In this document: positions 36,242 through 45,210 of the stretch, one piece after another
How the letters are laid out: each line of letters begins with the position of its first letter
Position numbering within the stretch: position 1 is the first letter of the stretch
From: Sutcliffiella deserti
Lineage (GTDB): Bacteria > Bacillota > Bacilli > Bacillales > Bacillaceae_I
DNA length: 64,000 bases
Assembly (NCBI RefSeq): GCF_020037475.1
Contig: NZ_JAIQDB010000001.1
Span: 682,001 to 746,000, forward strand
Reading direction: 5' to 3'
Notes under the pieces: generated by a model
Told to the model about the DNA's origin: nothing
What the model saw: only the letters and a program-made list of their open reading frames with translations
Database searches by the model: none
Made by a program: the position numbers and the translations under genes

Positions 36242-36832
36242 TTAAAAATGTTTCTTCAAATAATTATTAATTCTTCTTATTTCACGATTGTTGCCAAGTG
36301 CATGTGTCACACCCCAGATATTTGTTTCACCCTTATCTTCTTTTACTTCATTAAGATGAACATCTAAATCGTGAAAGATACGGTGTAAATACCTCAGTGC
36401 GGTTCGGTCGCCATTTCTTTCTACTAATAAAATCAAGCCATGAGCATTTTCCATATCATTTAATATCTTTGAGGGAGCAAATCCCTCTTCTTTCATCCAG
36501 TTCACAGATACCTTTAACTCTTTCCATTCATCAGATGTTATTAAGTTTCGTAGATTCACTGTTTCTACTCCACCCCACCCTGTAATATCATTTAAATAGC
36601 TATGCTGAATCGTTAATGTTTCTAGTGCTGTTACTTCTCTACCATCCTGATACAAGATACTTTCCTCGTATTCTTTATGCTCTATCTCTTGAACGGAAGC
36701 CAGAGTGGTCGAAGAAAAAAGAGACCCATCTTCAACAAAATCAAAAAAATGATACCCAACCAATCCAACGATAAATAGCAACAATAGATTAATCGACATA
36801 GCCAGTTTATGAGATTTTATATATTTAAACAT
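36242..36832 (-). CDS. Hypothetical membrane-anchored protein, 196 residues
   Basis: I do not recognise the family. From ATG at 36832 (AAAGGAGTG upstream) the protein has a short basic N-terminus, one hydrophobic helix (INLLLLFIVGLVGYHFF, about residues 15-31) without a lipobox, and an external domain of about 160 residues with a predicted mix of helix and strand. It is divergent from a lipoprotein gene of similar size, so both may belong to an envelope function. Confidence 0.7.
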   Translation of the reverse strand: MFKYIKSHKLAMSINLLLLFIVGLVGYHFFDFVEDGSLFSSTTLASVQEIEHKEYEESILYQDGREVTALETLTIQHSYLNDITGWGGVETVNLRNLITSDEWKELKVSVNWMKEEGFAPSKILNDMENAHGLILLVERNGDRTALRYLHRIFHDLDVHLNEVKEDKGETNIWGVTHALGNNREIRRINNYLKKHF

Positions 36833-36961
36833 CAGATGCACTCCTTTCATCCTGAAAAATTACATTTTGCCTTAGAAAACAATCTAATCGTCCATCTATA
36901 TTTTTGCTCATACATCCATTTATTGATAGGATAAAAGAAAAAAATAAAAAGGTGAATTATT

Positions 36962-37579
36962 GTGGAAAAATTGTTAGTTATTCTTTTTATCGTCATCTCT
37001 CCATTAATGTTAACAGCTTGCCAGGAACAAAATGATGACACTAATGAAACAGCACCGTTAGAAAATCTGTTCTCTCAAACTGATCTTAGCTATGGAGAAT
37101 ATGTTTTTATCTTTGAGGATATTGTAAATCGGACAAAATCGATGAATATTGAAGATGAATCGTTGGAAAAATGGGTAATACGCGCACTAGGAGATGAAAA
37201 AATTTCTAATAAACGAGATCTAACAAAGGAAGAAGCTCTCGAAATAGCGAAAGAGAATCAGGAACTAAATACTGCGTGGTTAGCTGTTGCAGAAAAACAG
37301 TATAATGTGATGGTTACAGAGGAAGAATTGGACAATTGGATAGAAGAGGGTCCAGATCAAGATATTTTCCCGCAACAGAAAGCTTATGCGGAAGCGCTTG
37401 GATTAACAGTCTATCAATTAAATCATGGTTACGACCGTGAACTTTATGAACAAACTCTTGTTTGGGAAAAATTATTCTCTCGTTTAACGGAAGAATATCA
37501 CACAGAGGATCAGAACGAGTTGTTAAGACAATATCAAAAAGAAGTAAAACAAGAGGTTGAAAAAGAAAAGGAAAACTAA
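36962..37579 (+). CDS. Lipoprotein, 205 residues, function unknown
   Basis: GTG at 36962 follows AAAAGGTGA. The signal peptide ends in the lipobox LTAC (Cys19 or 20), predicting a lipid-anchored protein on the outside of the membrane. The mature part is acidic and helical, with EEALEIAKENQELNTAWLAVAEKQYNVMVTEEELDNWI, which resembles the SurA-N-like chaperone segment of PrsA/SurA proteins but has no PPIase domain. That likeness is tentative. Confidence 0.75.
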   Translation: MEKLLVILFIVISPLMLTACQEQNDDTNETAPLENLFSQTDLSYGEYVFIFEDIVNRTKSMNIEDESLEKWVIRALGDEKISNKRDLTKEEALEIAKENQELNTAWLAVAEKQYNVMVTEEELDNWIEEGPDQDIFPQQKAYAEALGLTVYQLNHGYDRELYEQTLVWEKLFSRLTEEYHTEDQNELLRQYQKEVKQEVEKEKEN

Positions 37580-37581
37580 CC

Positions 37582-37622
37582 AAAAAGGACGAGAAGGAAC
37601 CTTAACCTTTCTCGTCCTTTAT
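37582..37622. terminator. Bidirectional terminator between lipoprotein and PAP2 genes
   Basis: AAAGGACGAGAAGG pairs with CCTTTCTCGTCCTTT, with A/T tails on both sides, overlapping the end of the PAP2 frame. Confidence 0.85.
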
Positions 37623-38372
37623 ATGTTTATTATTTTTAAGTAAGCTATTAATATGTTTCTTTAAATTTTTACTTTTATAGATTTTCACGAACTCTAATGC
37701 AAAGATACAAAACATTAACCAAATTGTACCAACAGCAAATCCTGCAAGAATATCGCTTGGAAAATGTACACTCAAATAAACTCTACTAATGCCAATTAAG
37801 AGAATAAGGACTAAAAGGGATATAATAGCAAAATATCTACTTAGCTTTAGTTTAACCCCTCGTGCGATAAAATATATAAGAAATCCGTACAGAATCATAC
37901 TCCCTGTGGCATGTCCGCTCGGAAAACTAAATCCAGTACCATCATATGCTGGATTTAAAGTTGGTCGAGGCCGCTGAAACACGTACTTTAGTACAGATAT
38001 AAGAATACCTCCACCACCTATGGCAACAATAAAGAACAAAATGTTCCATTTGTCTTTTACCTTAAACCATTGAACTCCTACCGTAATGATGGTAACCACA
38101 GTTAAAAACCATACAGATCCAGCCTCTGTAATCACTTTCATCTTAGAGTAGATCAATGCGTAATCTTGTTTATGTAGAAAATCTATTATAACCTGATCAA
38201 ATAAGAATGTTTCCTCTTCCCATACTTCCTCGGCCAGCTCTAAAAACAAAACACCAGCCATAAGACTAATTCCCATACCAAGTAAAACCAAAAGAATAGG
38301 CAACCACTTTTCCTTTATATAACCTGCCCTTAACCAATCTACTAATTTACTTCTCCACGACAAAGACTCCAC
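37602..38372 (-). CDS. PAP2-family membrane phosphatase
   Basis: A 256-residue membrane protein with about six helices and the three acid phosphatase motifs: KYVFQRPRP, FSFPSGHATGS (catalytic His) and SRVYLSVHFPSDILAGF. It is likely an undecaprenyl-diphosphate or phosphatidylglycerophosphate phosphatase acting at the outer face of the membrane. GTG start at 38372, eight bases after AAAGGATG. B. subtilis has several paralogues (BcrC, YodM, PgpB types), so substrate is open. Confidence 0.9.
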   Translation of the reverse strand: MESLSWRSKLVDWLRAGYIKEKWLPILLVLLGMGISLMAGVLFLELAEEVWEEETFLFDQVIIDFLHKQDYALIYSKMKVITEAGSVWFLTVVTIITVGVQWFKVKDKWNILFFIVAIGGGGILISVLKYVFQRPRPTLNPAYDGTGFSFPSGHATGSMILYGFLIYFIARGVKLKLSRYFAIISLLVLILLIGISRVYLSVHFPSDILAGFAVGTIWLMFCIFALEFVKIYKSKNLKKHINSLLKNNKHIKDEKG

Positions 38373-38660
38373 TATATCAACATCCTTTTATAATTAATTC
38401 CCTTCCTCTCTATATTCCACCTCCTCACCATACTAAACCCCCCTCAACAAAACCCACAAAAACTTTATAAAAACTATAGCCAATGCGCCCCAATTGCTTC
38501 ACTTCCCCATCCTTACATAACCCTTCTCCTCAATTAAAACTTCCCATCCACCCCAACCTGTACTTTGCTCACTCCCTTTAGTACATCTTTCTTCTGTTTT
38601 CCTGCTCTTCATGTACTTAGTACGCGCCTGCTCCAAAACAAGAATATACTTTCTTACAGA
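38373..38660. other. Strand-asymmetric, G-free upstream region of the PAP2 gene
   Basis: No gene is seen. The plus strand is C-rich and has no G at all from 38366 to 38478 and again from 38497 to 38561. On the transcribed minus strand this is a C-free, G- and A-rich leader with GGG and GGGGGG runs. Confidence 0.7.
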
Positions 38661-38664
38661 AAAA

Positions 38665-38698
38665 AAAGGCCACCCAAAGGCAGCCTCTTTTCTAAAAA
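38665..38698 (-). terminator. Terminator of the LysM/3D gene
   Basis: Minus strand GAGGCTGCC-TTTG-GGTGGCC followed by eight Ts. Confidence 0.82.
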
Positions 38699-38702
38699 CT
38701 TA

Positions 38703-39599
38703 TTAATTATATACTTTAATTCTTACTTCTTGCACTCCAAAATTAAGTGCATCTTGTCTATTTGGTATAAACAAATCAATCTTATTTCCTTTGATTGCTC
38801 CACCAGTATCTCCAGCAATTGCATCGCCATAACCTTCTATCCAAATTTTAGAACCTAATGGTATAACGTTTGGATCGACAGCAACTACTTTCAAGTGTGG
38901 ATTTTCAATCAAGTTAATCCCAGTTGCTGTAATTCCAGAACAACCTTCACAATAAGCAGTATAAGCAGTAGCTGTCACAGTAAGTTCTTGCACCACTTCT
39001 TCATTAGCCGGTGCTTCTTCAGCTGGTGCTGCTGTAACAGGTTCTTCCGCTGGTGCCTCAGTTACAGGTTCCTCTGCTGGTGCCTCTGTTACCGGCTCCT
39101 CAGCTGGGGCTTCTGTTACAGGTTCTTCCGCTGGTGCTTCTGTTACTGGCGCCTCAACCGGAGCTTCCTCTACTGCATCAACGACAACAGGTTCTTCCTC
39201 CTGTACATCTGGTAATACAGGGTTTGTATTTCCTTTAACGTAAATGGCTAATGTTTCGCCAGGATAAATTAAATTTGGGTTTTCTAACATATTCCACTCT
39301 GCTATCTGCTGAGCTGAAACTCCATCATATTTTTTGGCGATTCCACTCAGAGTATCCCCTCTGTTGATTTCATAAAGCTCTGCAAGTGCCACTTTTAATT
39401 GATCTGCGGGATGGATAATGTCAGTGGTGAGATTATTCCAATCTTTTAATTCCTCCACTGAAATATTATTTACTTTTGCTAGATCCCAAAGTGTGTCACC
39501 TTTTTTTACAGTTACTTCTGCAGCAGAGGCATTTGAACCTAAGCTGAAAGAACCAGCTATTGTTGCTGCTGTTACTAATGAAAATATGGTCTTCTTCAT
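38703..39599 (-). CDS. Secreted LysM and 3D-domain cell-wall protein (YocH-like)
   Basis: A 298-residue secreted protein. A signal peptide (residues 1-27, ending NASAAE) is followed by two LysM domains (about 28-72 and 75-120: VKKGDTLWDLAKVNN, INRGDTLSGIAKKYD), then a low-complexity linker with five or so copies of the nine-residue PVTEAPAEE, and a C-terminal 3D domain with the three aspartates (VAVDPNVIPLGS, AGDTGGAIKGNKIDLF). Such proteins bind peptidoglycan and are lytic transglycosylase-like; YocH of B. subtilis is controlled by WalRK. AGGAGG precedes the ATG. Confidence 0.92.
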   Translation of the reverse strand: MKKTIFSLVTAATIAGSFSLGSNASAAEVTVKKGDTLWDLAKVNNISVEELKDWNNLTTDIIHPADQLKVALAELYEINRGDTLSGIAKKYDGVSAQQIAEWNMLENPNLIYPGETLAIYVKGNTNPVLPDVQEEEPVVVDAVEEAPVEAPVTEAPAEEPVTEAPAEEPVTEAPAEEPVTEAPAEEPVTAAPAEEAPANEEVVQELTVTATAYTAYCEGCSGITATGINLIENPHLKVVAVDPNVIPLGSKIWIEGYGDAIAGDTGGAIKGNKIDLFIPNRQDALNFGVQEVRIKVYN

Positions 39600-39791
39600 A
39601 AACTAATTCCTCCTATGTTTCTGACTCATTGGTTCAATTCTATCATGTATAAGCTAGATTTAAAGAACAGAGCGATAACAATTGCATTACTTAAATGACG
39701 CCAATATTAATAGACTATTACGAGATTTCCTTATTTTAGAAGAAAGATAGAATAGTTTTCCAATCTAGGAGTATACACCCAATAAACACCC

Positions 39792-39839
39792 AAAAAAAAG
39801 ATTCTGTTAGGAGTTTTTACTCAAAAACAGAATCTTTCA
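39792..39839 (-). terminator. Terminator of the methyltransferase gene
   Basis: Minus strand AGATTCTGTT/AACAGAATCT with a long loop and eight Ts. Confidence 0.85.
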
Positions 39840-39847
39840 ATCTCATA

Positions 39848-40837
39848 TTATTTTTTAGTCAAGGTTATTTGGTACCAACCTCCCTCTTTAATTATCGGCT
39901 TCATTCTCTCAACCTTCATTCCGGAACTACGTGCTAATTCTTGCAGATCCTTTTCTGATGGTAGTGGATATAAATTTTCAAATGCTGTAAAGAAACTATT
40001 AAAGACACTAGAGAATTGTCCCCCATGCTTGGAATTATGAATCGGGGTAACCACTGATAGAGTTCCTTTTTTATTTAGCCACTGACTTATAGACTTAAAT
40101 AATTTTACCCTCTCTTCAGAGGAAACGTAATGTAAGACATTGTTTATCATAACAAAATCAACTTTTGATTCAGGTGTCCATTCTTGAACATCTGCACAAA
40201 TAATTTTAATTCGTTCTTGCTCTTGGCAGTTTTTTGCGGCCTCTTCTGCCACCTCTTCGTTCAATTCGATACCTGTCATACGGACTTTAGGAAACTTATT
40301 CGAGAGTTTTTGTAAATACCCGCCACTTCCACATCCTACATCCACAAGTGTTTTAGGTTTTGCTTCTTTAATTACTTTCATCACTCTAGGCACCGCTAGT
40401 TGCTCTAATAAGGAAGAAGTTTGAGCTACAACCATTCCATGCTCTTTTTGATCGAACGTCTCTTTTTGGTCTTCTCTCATCAATTTGGGATATTTGATAA
40501 GTGTTGGAATATGAAGTTCCATCATTTCTTTTAATAGAACACCCGTTGACCTGGGATTGTTTTTACTAGATGGTACCATAAAACGCTTAACCGTTTGATA
40601 TCGCTGTTTGGAACGTTGCTTTAAATAGCCAATTACTCCGCCAACCTCAACCCACCTCACCAAAAGATCTTCATTAAGTGTCAAATCTTTTGATACCTCA
40701 TCAACCGTTTTTGGCTTTTTAAATGCCTCGTATAAATCCAGTTCATATCCAACATAGGCATGCCAGCTATACAAAAAAGGTAAGTTCCTCTTCATATAAC
40801 CTCTTGCTTTAAAAAGCCTGATGTATTCTCTAATCAT
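39848..40837 (-). CDS. SAM-dependent methyltransferase, O-methyltransferase-like
   Basis: A 329-residue class I methyltransferase. The first 110 residues form a winged-helix-like dimerisation part (YELDLYEAFKKPKTVDEVSKDL), and the SAM motif I is LVDVGCGSGGYLQKL, followed by VRMTGIELNEEVAEEA and DFVMINNVLHYVSSEERVKLF. This layout fits small-molecule O- or C-methyltransferases of natural product pathways. ATG at 40837 overlaps the monooxygenase stop as ATGA and has AAGGAGGAG upstream. The two-gene unit suggests successive oxidation and methylation of one substrate. Confidence 0.85.
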   Translation of the reverse strand: MIREYIRLFKARGYMKRNLPFLYSWHAYVGYELDLYEAFKKPKTVDEVSKDLTLNEDLLVRWVEVGGVIGYLKQRSKQRYQTVKRFMVPSSKNNPRSTGVLLKEMMELHIPTLIKYPKLMREDQKETFDQKEHGMVVAQTSSLLEQLAVPRVMKVIKEAKPKTLVDVGCGSGGYLQKLSNKFPKVRMTGIELNEEVAEEAAKNCQEQERIKIICADVQEWTPESKVDFVMINNVLHYVSSEERVKLFKSISQWLNKKGTLSVVTPIHNSKHGGQFSSVFNSFFTAFENLYPLPSEKDLQELARSSGMKVERMKPIIKEGGWYQITLTKK

Positions 40838-42165
40838 CCCTTTGTCTCCTCCTTCATACCCCGCCAAGGGTAATCTTCTATTTCTGTAAAGAGATGACGT
40901 TTGTCCAATTGAAAACCTTCATCTTCTTGTCGTTTTGGTACTACCCCTGTTTGTATCGCTCTATCAATAATTGATTCCTTCCAGATTCCCAATCCTGAAA
41001 TATTCAACATATGTTTGATATGCAAGATCGGATCACTAGTAAGCTGTTCCATTACTTTATTTCTCCATGATACAAATGATCGTAATGGTCGGGAGTAGGC
41101 TAATGCGGATAAATGACTAAGCTTTAAAATATGCTGAACTCTAGGTTTTCTCACTTTTTCATATAATAGAAGAAAGTCGTTAGAGTGTTTATTATGCTCA
41201 TACATCCAACAAAGTAGTTCTCCTAATACATCCGCATCTTGAATGGCCAAGTTCATTCCTTCTCCTGCCATCGGGTGTACACTGTGCGCTGCATCTCCTA
41301 GTAGAACAATATTATTTTTCACATAATGGTTCACATGATAATGAACCGGTATCATTAATTGAATCTTTTTCCAAGAATCAATTTGCTGCACATAACCATC
41401 CAAGGATGGGCATAACTCTAAGTATTTTTTATAAAATTCTTCTAATCCTTCTTCTATCATTCTTTTATAAGACCCTTTTGGAATAAGATAGACCGACCTT
41501 ACCATTTCTCCTGGTAAAGGAAATAACCCTAAGAAAGTATGGTTATTGGAAATTATCTTTCCTTCTGTGAGAGTAGGAGGTCGTGGAAACGTAACGGTAA
41601 GAAAATGATGGTCATATTTTTTCTCTTTTTTTCCTAAATCCATTTCATCTCGAACTTTCGATTTCCTACCTTCCGCACTAATATAGTAGTCCGCATGAAT
41701 CAACACTTCTTCCTTGCCAATTTTCACTCTACCTTGTCCATTTGAAAAACCAAGAAATCTTGCAGGTTGAATATATTGAAAGGAAGGATACTTCATTGCT
41801 TCTTCTAAAAGAATATTTTTCAACGTTTCATGTGGAATCATCAATGCATGATGAAATGGATGCGGCAACACGTTATAGCTCATCGACTGAACTGGTAAGT
41901 CATCAATAGGAGCAGACCTGTTCTTTCTTTCTACTATGTCAATATCATTTATTACATGTCCTTTCTTTAAAACAGGCGATTGAAGTCCAATGCTGTCAAA
42001 TATTTGTAACGTTTTGGGCTGAACAAGCTCTCCTTTGTATAAGTGAACACTCCCTTTTGACTGTTCAACCACAGTAACCCCAATCCCACACTTGGCAAGC
42101 TTGAGTGCAACTGTTAGTCCCCCAACACCGCCACCAATAACTAATACATTTGTTCTCAACTGCAT
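40834..42165 (-). CDS. FAD-dependent aromatic-ring-type monooxygenase
   Basis: A 443-residue class A flavoprotein monooxygenase: VLVIGGGVGGLTVALKLAKCG binds FAD, and LLGDAAHSVHPMAGEGMNLAIQDADVLGELL is the second FAD/NADPH motif. The family includes UbiH, PhzS and polyketide hydroxylases. Start is ATG at 42165; two in-frame GTG codons directly upstream overlap the AGGTGG site, so the true start is uncertain by six bases. Translationally coupled to the methyltransferase. The substrate is unknown; a quinone, phenol or polyketide is likely by family. Confidence 0.87.
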   Translation of the reverse strand: MQLRTNVLVIGGGVGGLTVALKLAKCGIGVTVVEQSKGSVHLYKGELVQPKTLQIFDSIGLQSPVLKKGHVINDIDIVERKNRSAPIDDLPVQSMSYNVLPHPFHHALMIPHETLKNILLEEAMKYPSFQYIQPARFLGFSNGQGRVKIGKEEVLIHADYYISAEGRKSKVRDEMDLGKKEKKYDHHFLTVTFPRPPTLTEGKIISNNHTFLGLFPLPGEMVRSVYLIPKGSYKRMIEEGLEEFYKKYLELCPSLDGYVQQIDSWKKIQLMIPVHYHVNHYVKNNIVLLGDAAHSVHPMAGEGMNLAIQDADVLGELLCWMYEHNKHSNDFLLLYEKVRKPRVQHILKLSHLSALAYSRPLRSFVSWRNKVMEQLTSDPILHIKHMLNISGLGIWKESIIDRAIQTGVVPKRQEDEGFQLDKRHLFTEIEDYPWRGMKEETKG

Positions 42166-42232
42166 CACCACCTATAGCTTTTCATTCCACTTATTCTTTA
42201 AAGTGAAACTTGCTAACTCTCTGTTTAATCCA

Positions 42233-42285
42233 CAAAAAAAACCTTACGTTAATTCATCTTAGAATGAATCAACAAAAGGTCTATA
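42233..42285 (-). terminator. Terminator of the VanW gene
   Basis: Minus strand ACCTTTTGTTGATTCAT pairs imperfectly with ATGAATTAACGTAAGGT, followed by eight Ts; it separates vanW from the monooxygenase gene downstream. Confidence 0.8.
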
Positions 42286-42322
42286 GTATATTAGCGCTAT
42301 GTATCCATACCTTATCCTTAAA

Positions 42323-43159
42323 CTAACCGCTCTTATTTGATGACTCGAGTAACGGTTCGTACATCATAATCGCATGATTTTCTGTCACATATTGATCATC
42401 CACTTCAATTCCTTGCACATTGATTACTTTTCTATGGATAACATTGTGCCGCAGATAACCTCCCCAATATGCAGGGGTAATTATGTGTTCCTTTTCATAA
42501 ACTTTATAGGTGCAAAGCGCTGGGTTTGCCATCCTCCACTCTCCAATTAAAAAATCGCCTTTAACCTTTACTAGCAGCTGAAATGGTTGGTTCGTGTCAT
42601 TACGAAGTTGTAAATCTAAGTAATTATAAGAACAGGTGGCACCACTGCCAAATGGCTGCGATCTTCTTGAATCGGGGAATACATCGAAACTGTGACGATA
42701 TCTTTCAGTTACAGTTAAAGGAGTATGGAGAGACATCCAGTAGATTAAATTTGAAAGTTGACACAGCCCTCCGCCTAAACCCGGCTTGAAGGTTCCATAA
42801 AACAATACCATTCCATCTACGTACCCTTTCTCTTTTGTGGGCTTACCAATCAACTTCCAATAAGAAAAGGTTTCACCTGGCTTTAATACCACTCCATTCA
42901 ACTTTTTTACGGCAATCCGAAGATTTATAACTTTATTATGCTGATACCACATCTCCACGTCCTTGAGCTTCCTAAGCATCGGAGTTTTATGTGCATATGC
43001 TTTATAAGGCAACAATTCATCTGTTAATTCTTCTGCGTACTTTTTCTTATCGCTTTGCCATTCTAGCCACCTTTTAGCTGTGTAAAACTGAGTTCCTAAC
43101 CAAATTCGCAATGCTGATCTGGACTTTGGTCTTAAGTCTACATGGTTCAATACCTTCAC
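42323..43159 (-). CDS. VanW family protein
   Basis: A 278-residue VanW-domain protein: LNGVVLKPGETFSYWKLIGKPTKEKGY, then GGGLCQLSNLIYWMSLHTPLTVTERYRHSFD and a beta-rich C-terminus. VanW proteins accompany vancomycin-resistance clusters and are widespread in Firmicutes without known activity. No signal peptide or transmembrane segment is visible, so this form appears cytoplasmic. A stand-alone gene with its own terminator. Confidence 0.88.
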   Translation of the reverse strand: MKVLNHVDLRPKSRSALRIWLGTQFYTAKRWLEWQSDKKKYAEELTDELLPYKAYAHKTPMLRKLKDVEMWYQHNKVINLRIAVKKLNGVVLKPGETFSYWKLIGKPTKEKGYVDGMVLFYGTFKPGLGGGLCQLSNLIYWMSLHTPLTVTERYRHSFDVFPDSRRSQPFGSGATCSYNYLDLQLRNDTNQPFQLLVKVKGDFLIGEWRMANPALCTYKVYEKEHIITPAYWGGYLRHNVIHRKVINVQGIEVDDQYVTENHAIMMYEPLLESSNKSG

Positions 43160-43584
43160 CTCTTCAACATCCTTCTATAGTTAATAGACGTTTGAGGGGG
43201 GCTTAAGGTTTCAGAATTTTTCAATTAATATACTTTTATTTAGGATGTTTTGTGCATAGATGGTTGCATCAGTAGTTCCTGTTCTGCTTATTATAGTACA
43301 TATCCTTTGAATCACTTTTAATTTCCATAAACCTACTAAGCCCAATCAGATCATCATCCCCAGGCATTCATCCTCTGCAGGTACTATCTTCCTACGCCTA
43401 TTAACATCCGCTTTCCTGCTTGAAGATCTATATATAACACCCCTGCTTTAATCGCTTAATAGTTATTGTTTTACTTATTTCCAATAACGATTCTAAAAAA
43501 TACTCTTACAATATTTCTCAAGCATAAATGGTTGATTAAATTGAACAATAAAAATGGATAATTTAATAAGAGAAGGTGATTTTT
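43160..43584. other. Intergenic between vanW and splA
   Basis: No credible gene in these 425 bases. The splAB promoter (expected to be sigma-G dependent) should lie within the last 60 bases, but I see no confident consensus. Confidence 0.45.
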
Positions 43585-43842
43585 ATGGACACTTATGAAC
43601 AAACTTCTTCCAAAGATGTTTATCCCGGAGATTCGGTGTATCTTTTTTATCGAAATCCTCATACCCAAAATGTAGCGACCTTGCAAGAAGCTACAATAGA
43701 ACCCGATCCACATGATGCTGGAAAGTTGGCTATCTTTCTCTTTGATACCTACTATCCATTATCAGATGAATTTGTATTCTTTAAGTCATTAGAGGAAGCG
43801 GAGGCCATGTATAATGATTATTTTGGACCAACTTATGAGTAG
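43585..43842 (+). CDS. splA: SplA, regulator of spore photoproduct lyase
   Basis: An 85-residue protein with YPGDSVYLFYRNPHTQNVATLQEA and DTYYPLSDEFVFF, matching the SplA domain, a TRAP-like negative regulator of splB in Bacillus. ATG at 43585 has AAGGTGA upstream; a GTG nine bases earlier lies within that site. It precedes splB by 11 bases and forms an operon with it. Confidence 0.9.
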   Translation: MDTYEQTSSKDVYPGDSVYLFYRNPHTQNVATLQEATIEPDPHDAGKLAIFLFDTYYPLSDEFVFFKSLEEAEAMYNDYFGPTYE

Positions 43843-43853
43843 GAGGTTCCGCT

Positions 43854-44882
43854 TTGAATAAACCATTCGTACCACAATTAGTATATATAGAACCAAAGGC
43901 ACTTGAGTACGAGCTTGGTGTAGAGTTAAAACGGAAATTTGAAACGATGGGGCTTGAAATAAGAGAAACGACCTCACACAATCAGGTTCGGAACATACCA
44001 GGTAAGAACGATTTACAAAAATACCGAAATGCCAAATCAACCCTTGTAGTTGGAGTGAGAAAAACTTTGAAGTTTGATACCTCCAAACCTTCAGCAGAAT
44101 ACGCAATTCCTTTTGCAACGGGTTGTATGGGACATTGCCACTACTGCTATTTACAAACGACGATGGGTAGCAAACCGTATATCAGAACCTACGTCAACTT
44201 AGACGAAATTTTTGGTGCAGCAGAAAAATATATGGCGGAACGTGCTCCAGAAATGACAAGATTTGAAGCTTCCTGTACGTCAGATATTGTGGGAATTGAT
44301 CATTTAACTCATTCGTTAAAAAGAGCCATTGAATATTTTGGCCGTTCAGAACACGGCTTATTACGGTTTGTAACGAAATTTCACCATGTGGACCACTTGC
44401 TCGATGCGGACCATCAAGGGAAAACCCGGTTTCGCTTTAGTGTAAATGCAGACTACGTTATTAAAAATTTCGAACCTGGTACCTCTCCCCTTGATCTTCG
44501 GATTGAAGCTGCAGCAAAGGTGGCAAGCGCTGACTATCCACTTGGCTTCATTGTAGCTCCCATCTATTTACACGAAGGTTGGCAAGAAGGATACAAAACC
44601 TTGATACAAAAACTTTACGAAAAACTGCCGCGTCATGCAACAGAGGACTTGACGTTTGAATTAATACAGCATAGATTTACTAAACCTGCCAAACGTGTAA
44701 TCCAACAAAACTATCCAATGACTAAGCTAGAACTGGATGAAGCAAAACGGCAATACAAATGGGGTAAATATGGTATTGGTAAATATGTTTATAAGAAGGA
44801 TGAAGCAACCGAGATAAAAGAAACCTTGTCGGAGTACATTCATGCTTATTTTCCTCAAGCTAAAATTGAGTACTTTACCTAA
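43854..44882 (+). CDS. splB: Spore photoproduct lyase
   Basis: A 342-residue radical SAM enzyme that reverses the thymine dimer 5-thyminyl-5,6-dihydrothymine in UV-irradiated spores. The cluster cysteines are in FATGCMGHCHYCYLQTTMGS near residues 90-97, and EASCTSDIVGIDH near residue 140 holds the conserved cysteine that quenches the product radical. TTG start with AGGAGG upstream. The sequence is very similar to B. subtilis SplB, including PFVPQLVYIEP at the N-terminus and AKIEYFT at the end. Confidence 0.97.
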   Translation: MNKPFVPQLVYIEPKALEYELGVELKRKFETMGLEIRETTSHNQVRNIPGKNDLQKYRNAKSTLVVGVRKTLKFDTSKPSAEYAIPFATGCMGHCHYCYLQTTMGSKPYIRTYVNLDEIFGAAEKYMAERAPEMTRFEASCTSDIVGIDHLTHSLKRAIEYFGRSEHGLLRFVTKFHHVDHLLDADHQGKTRFRFSVNADYVIKNFEPGTSPLDLRIEAAAKVASADYPLGFIVAPIYLHEGWQEGYKTLIQKLYEKLPRHATEDLTFELIQHRFTKPAKRVIQQNYPMTKLELDEAKRQYKWGKYGIGKYVYKKDEATEIKETLSEYIHAYFPQAKIEYFT

Positions 44883-44889
44883 CGAAAAA

Positions 44890-45200
44890 AAGAGAATGGG
44901 ACAAAACTAAAAAAACTCTTACAAAAGACGAATGATTTAAGTACCGGCTCTAAAACCGCTATTGATTTCCGTGCAAGACTTCGCTTTCCGCGGGTGACCC
45001 GTGAGCCTCCTCGGCTTTGCCTGCGGGGTCTCACATTGGCCACTTCTCCCGCAGGAGTCTCCGTCTTGCACTCCAATCAACCGCTGAAGTAACCTAAATA
45101 CTAAACGTATATTACACAAAAACCCGAACTAATTTTATCTTAAAACTAAATTAGTTCGGGTTTTTCTTAGGCTAAAACACTTTTGTCCCAACCCCTCTTT
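44890..45200. mobile_element. MITE-like element with terminal inverted repeats, no transposase
   Basis: AAGAGAATGGGACAAAAC near 44890-44908 is inversely repeated as TTTTGTCCCAACCCCTCTTT near 45181-45200. Inside lies a GC-rich core (about 44945-45092) with its own inverted ends: CCGCTATTGATTTCCGTGC and GTCTTGCACTCCAATCAACC. The core is a copy of the element at 17.8-18.1 and 61.2 kb. No protein is encoded. Confidence 0.75.
45119..45165. terminator. Bidirectional terminator within the element
   Basis: AAAACCCGAACTAATTT pairs perfectly with AAATTAGTTCGGGTTTT, with A and T tails, between convergent splB and the M42 peptidase gene. Confidence 0.88.
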
Positions 45201-45210
45201 CAATTACTTC

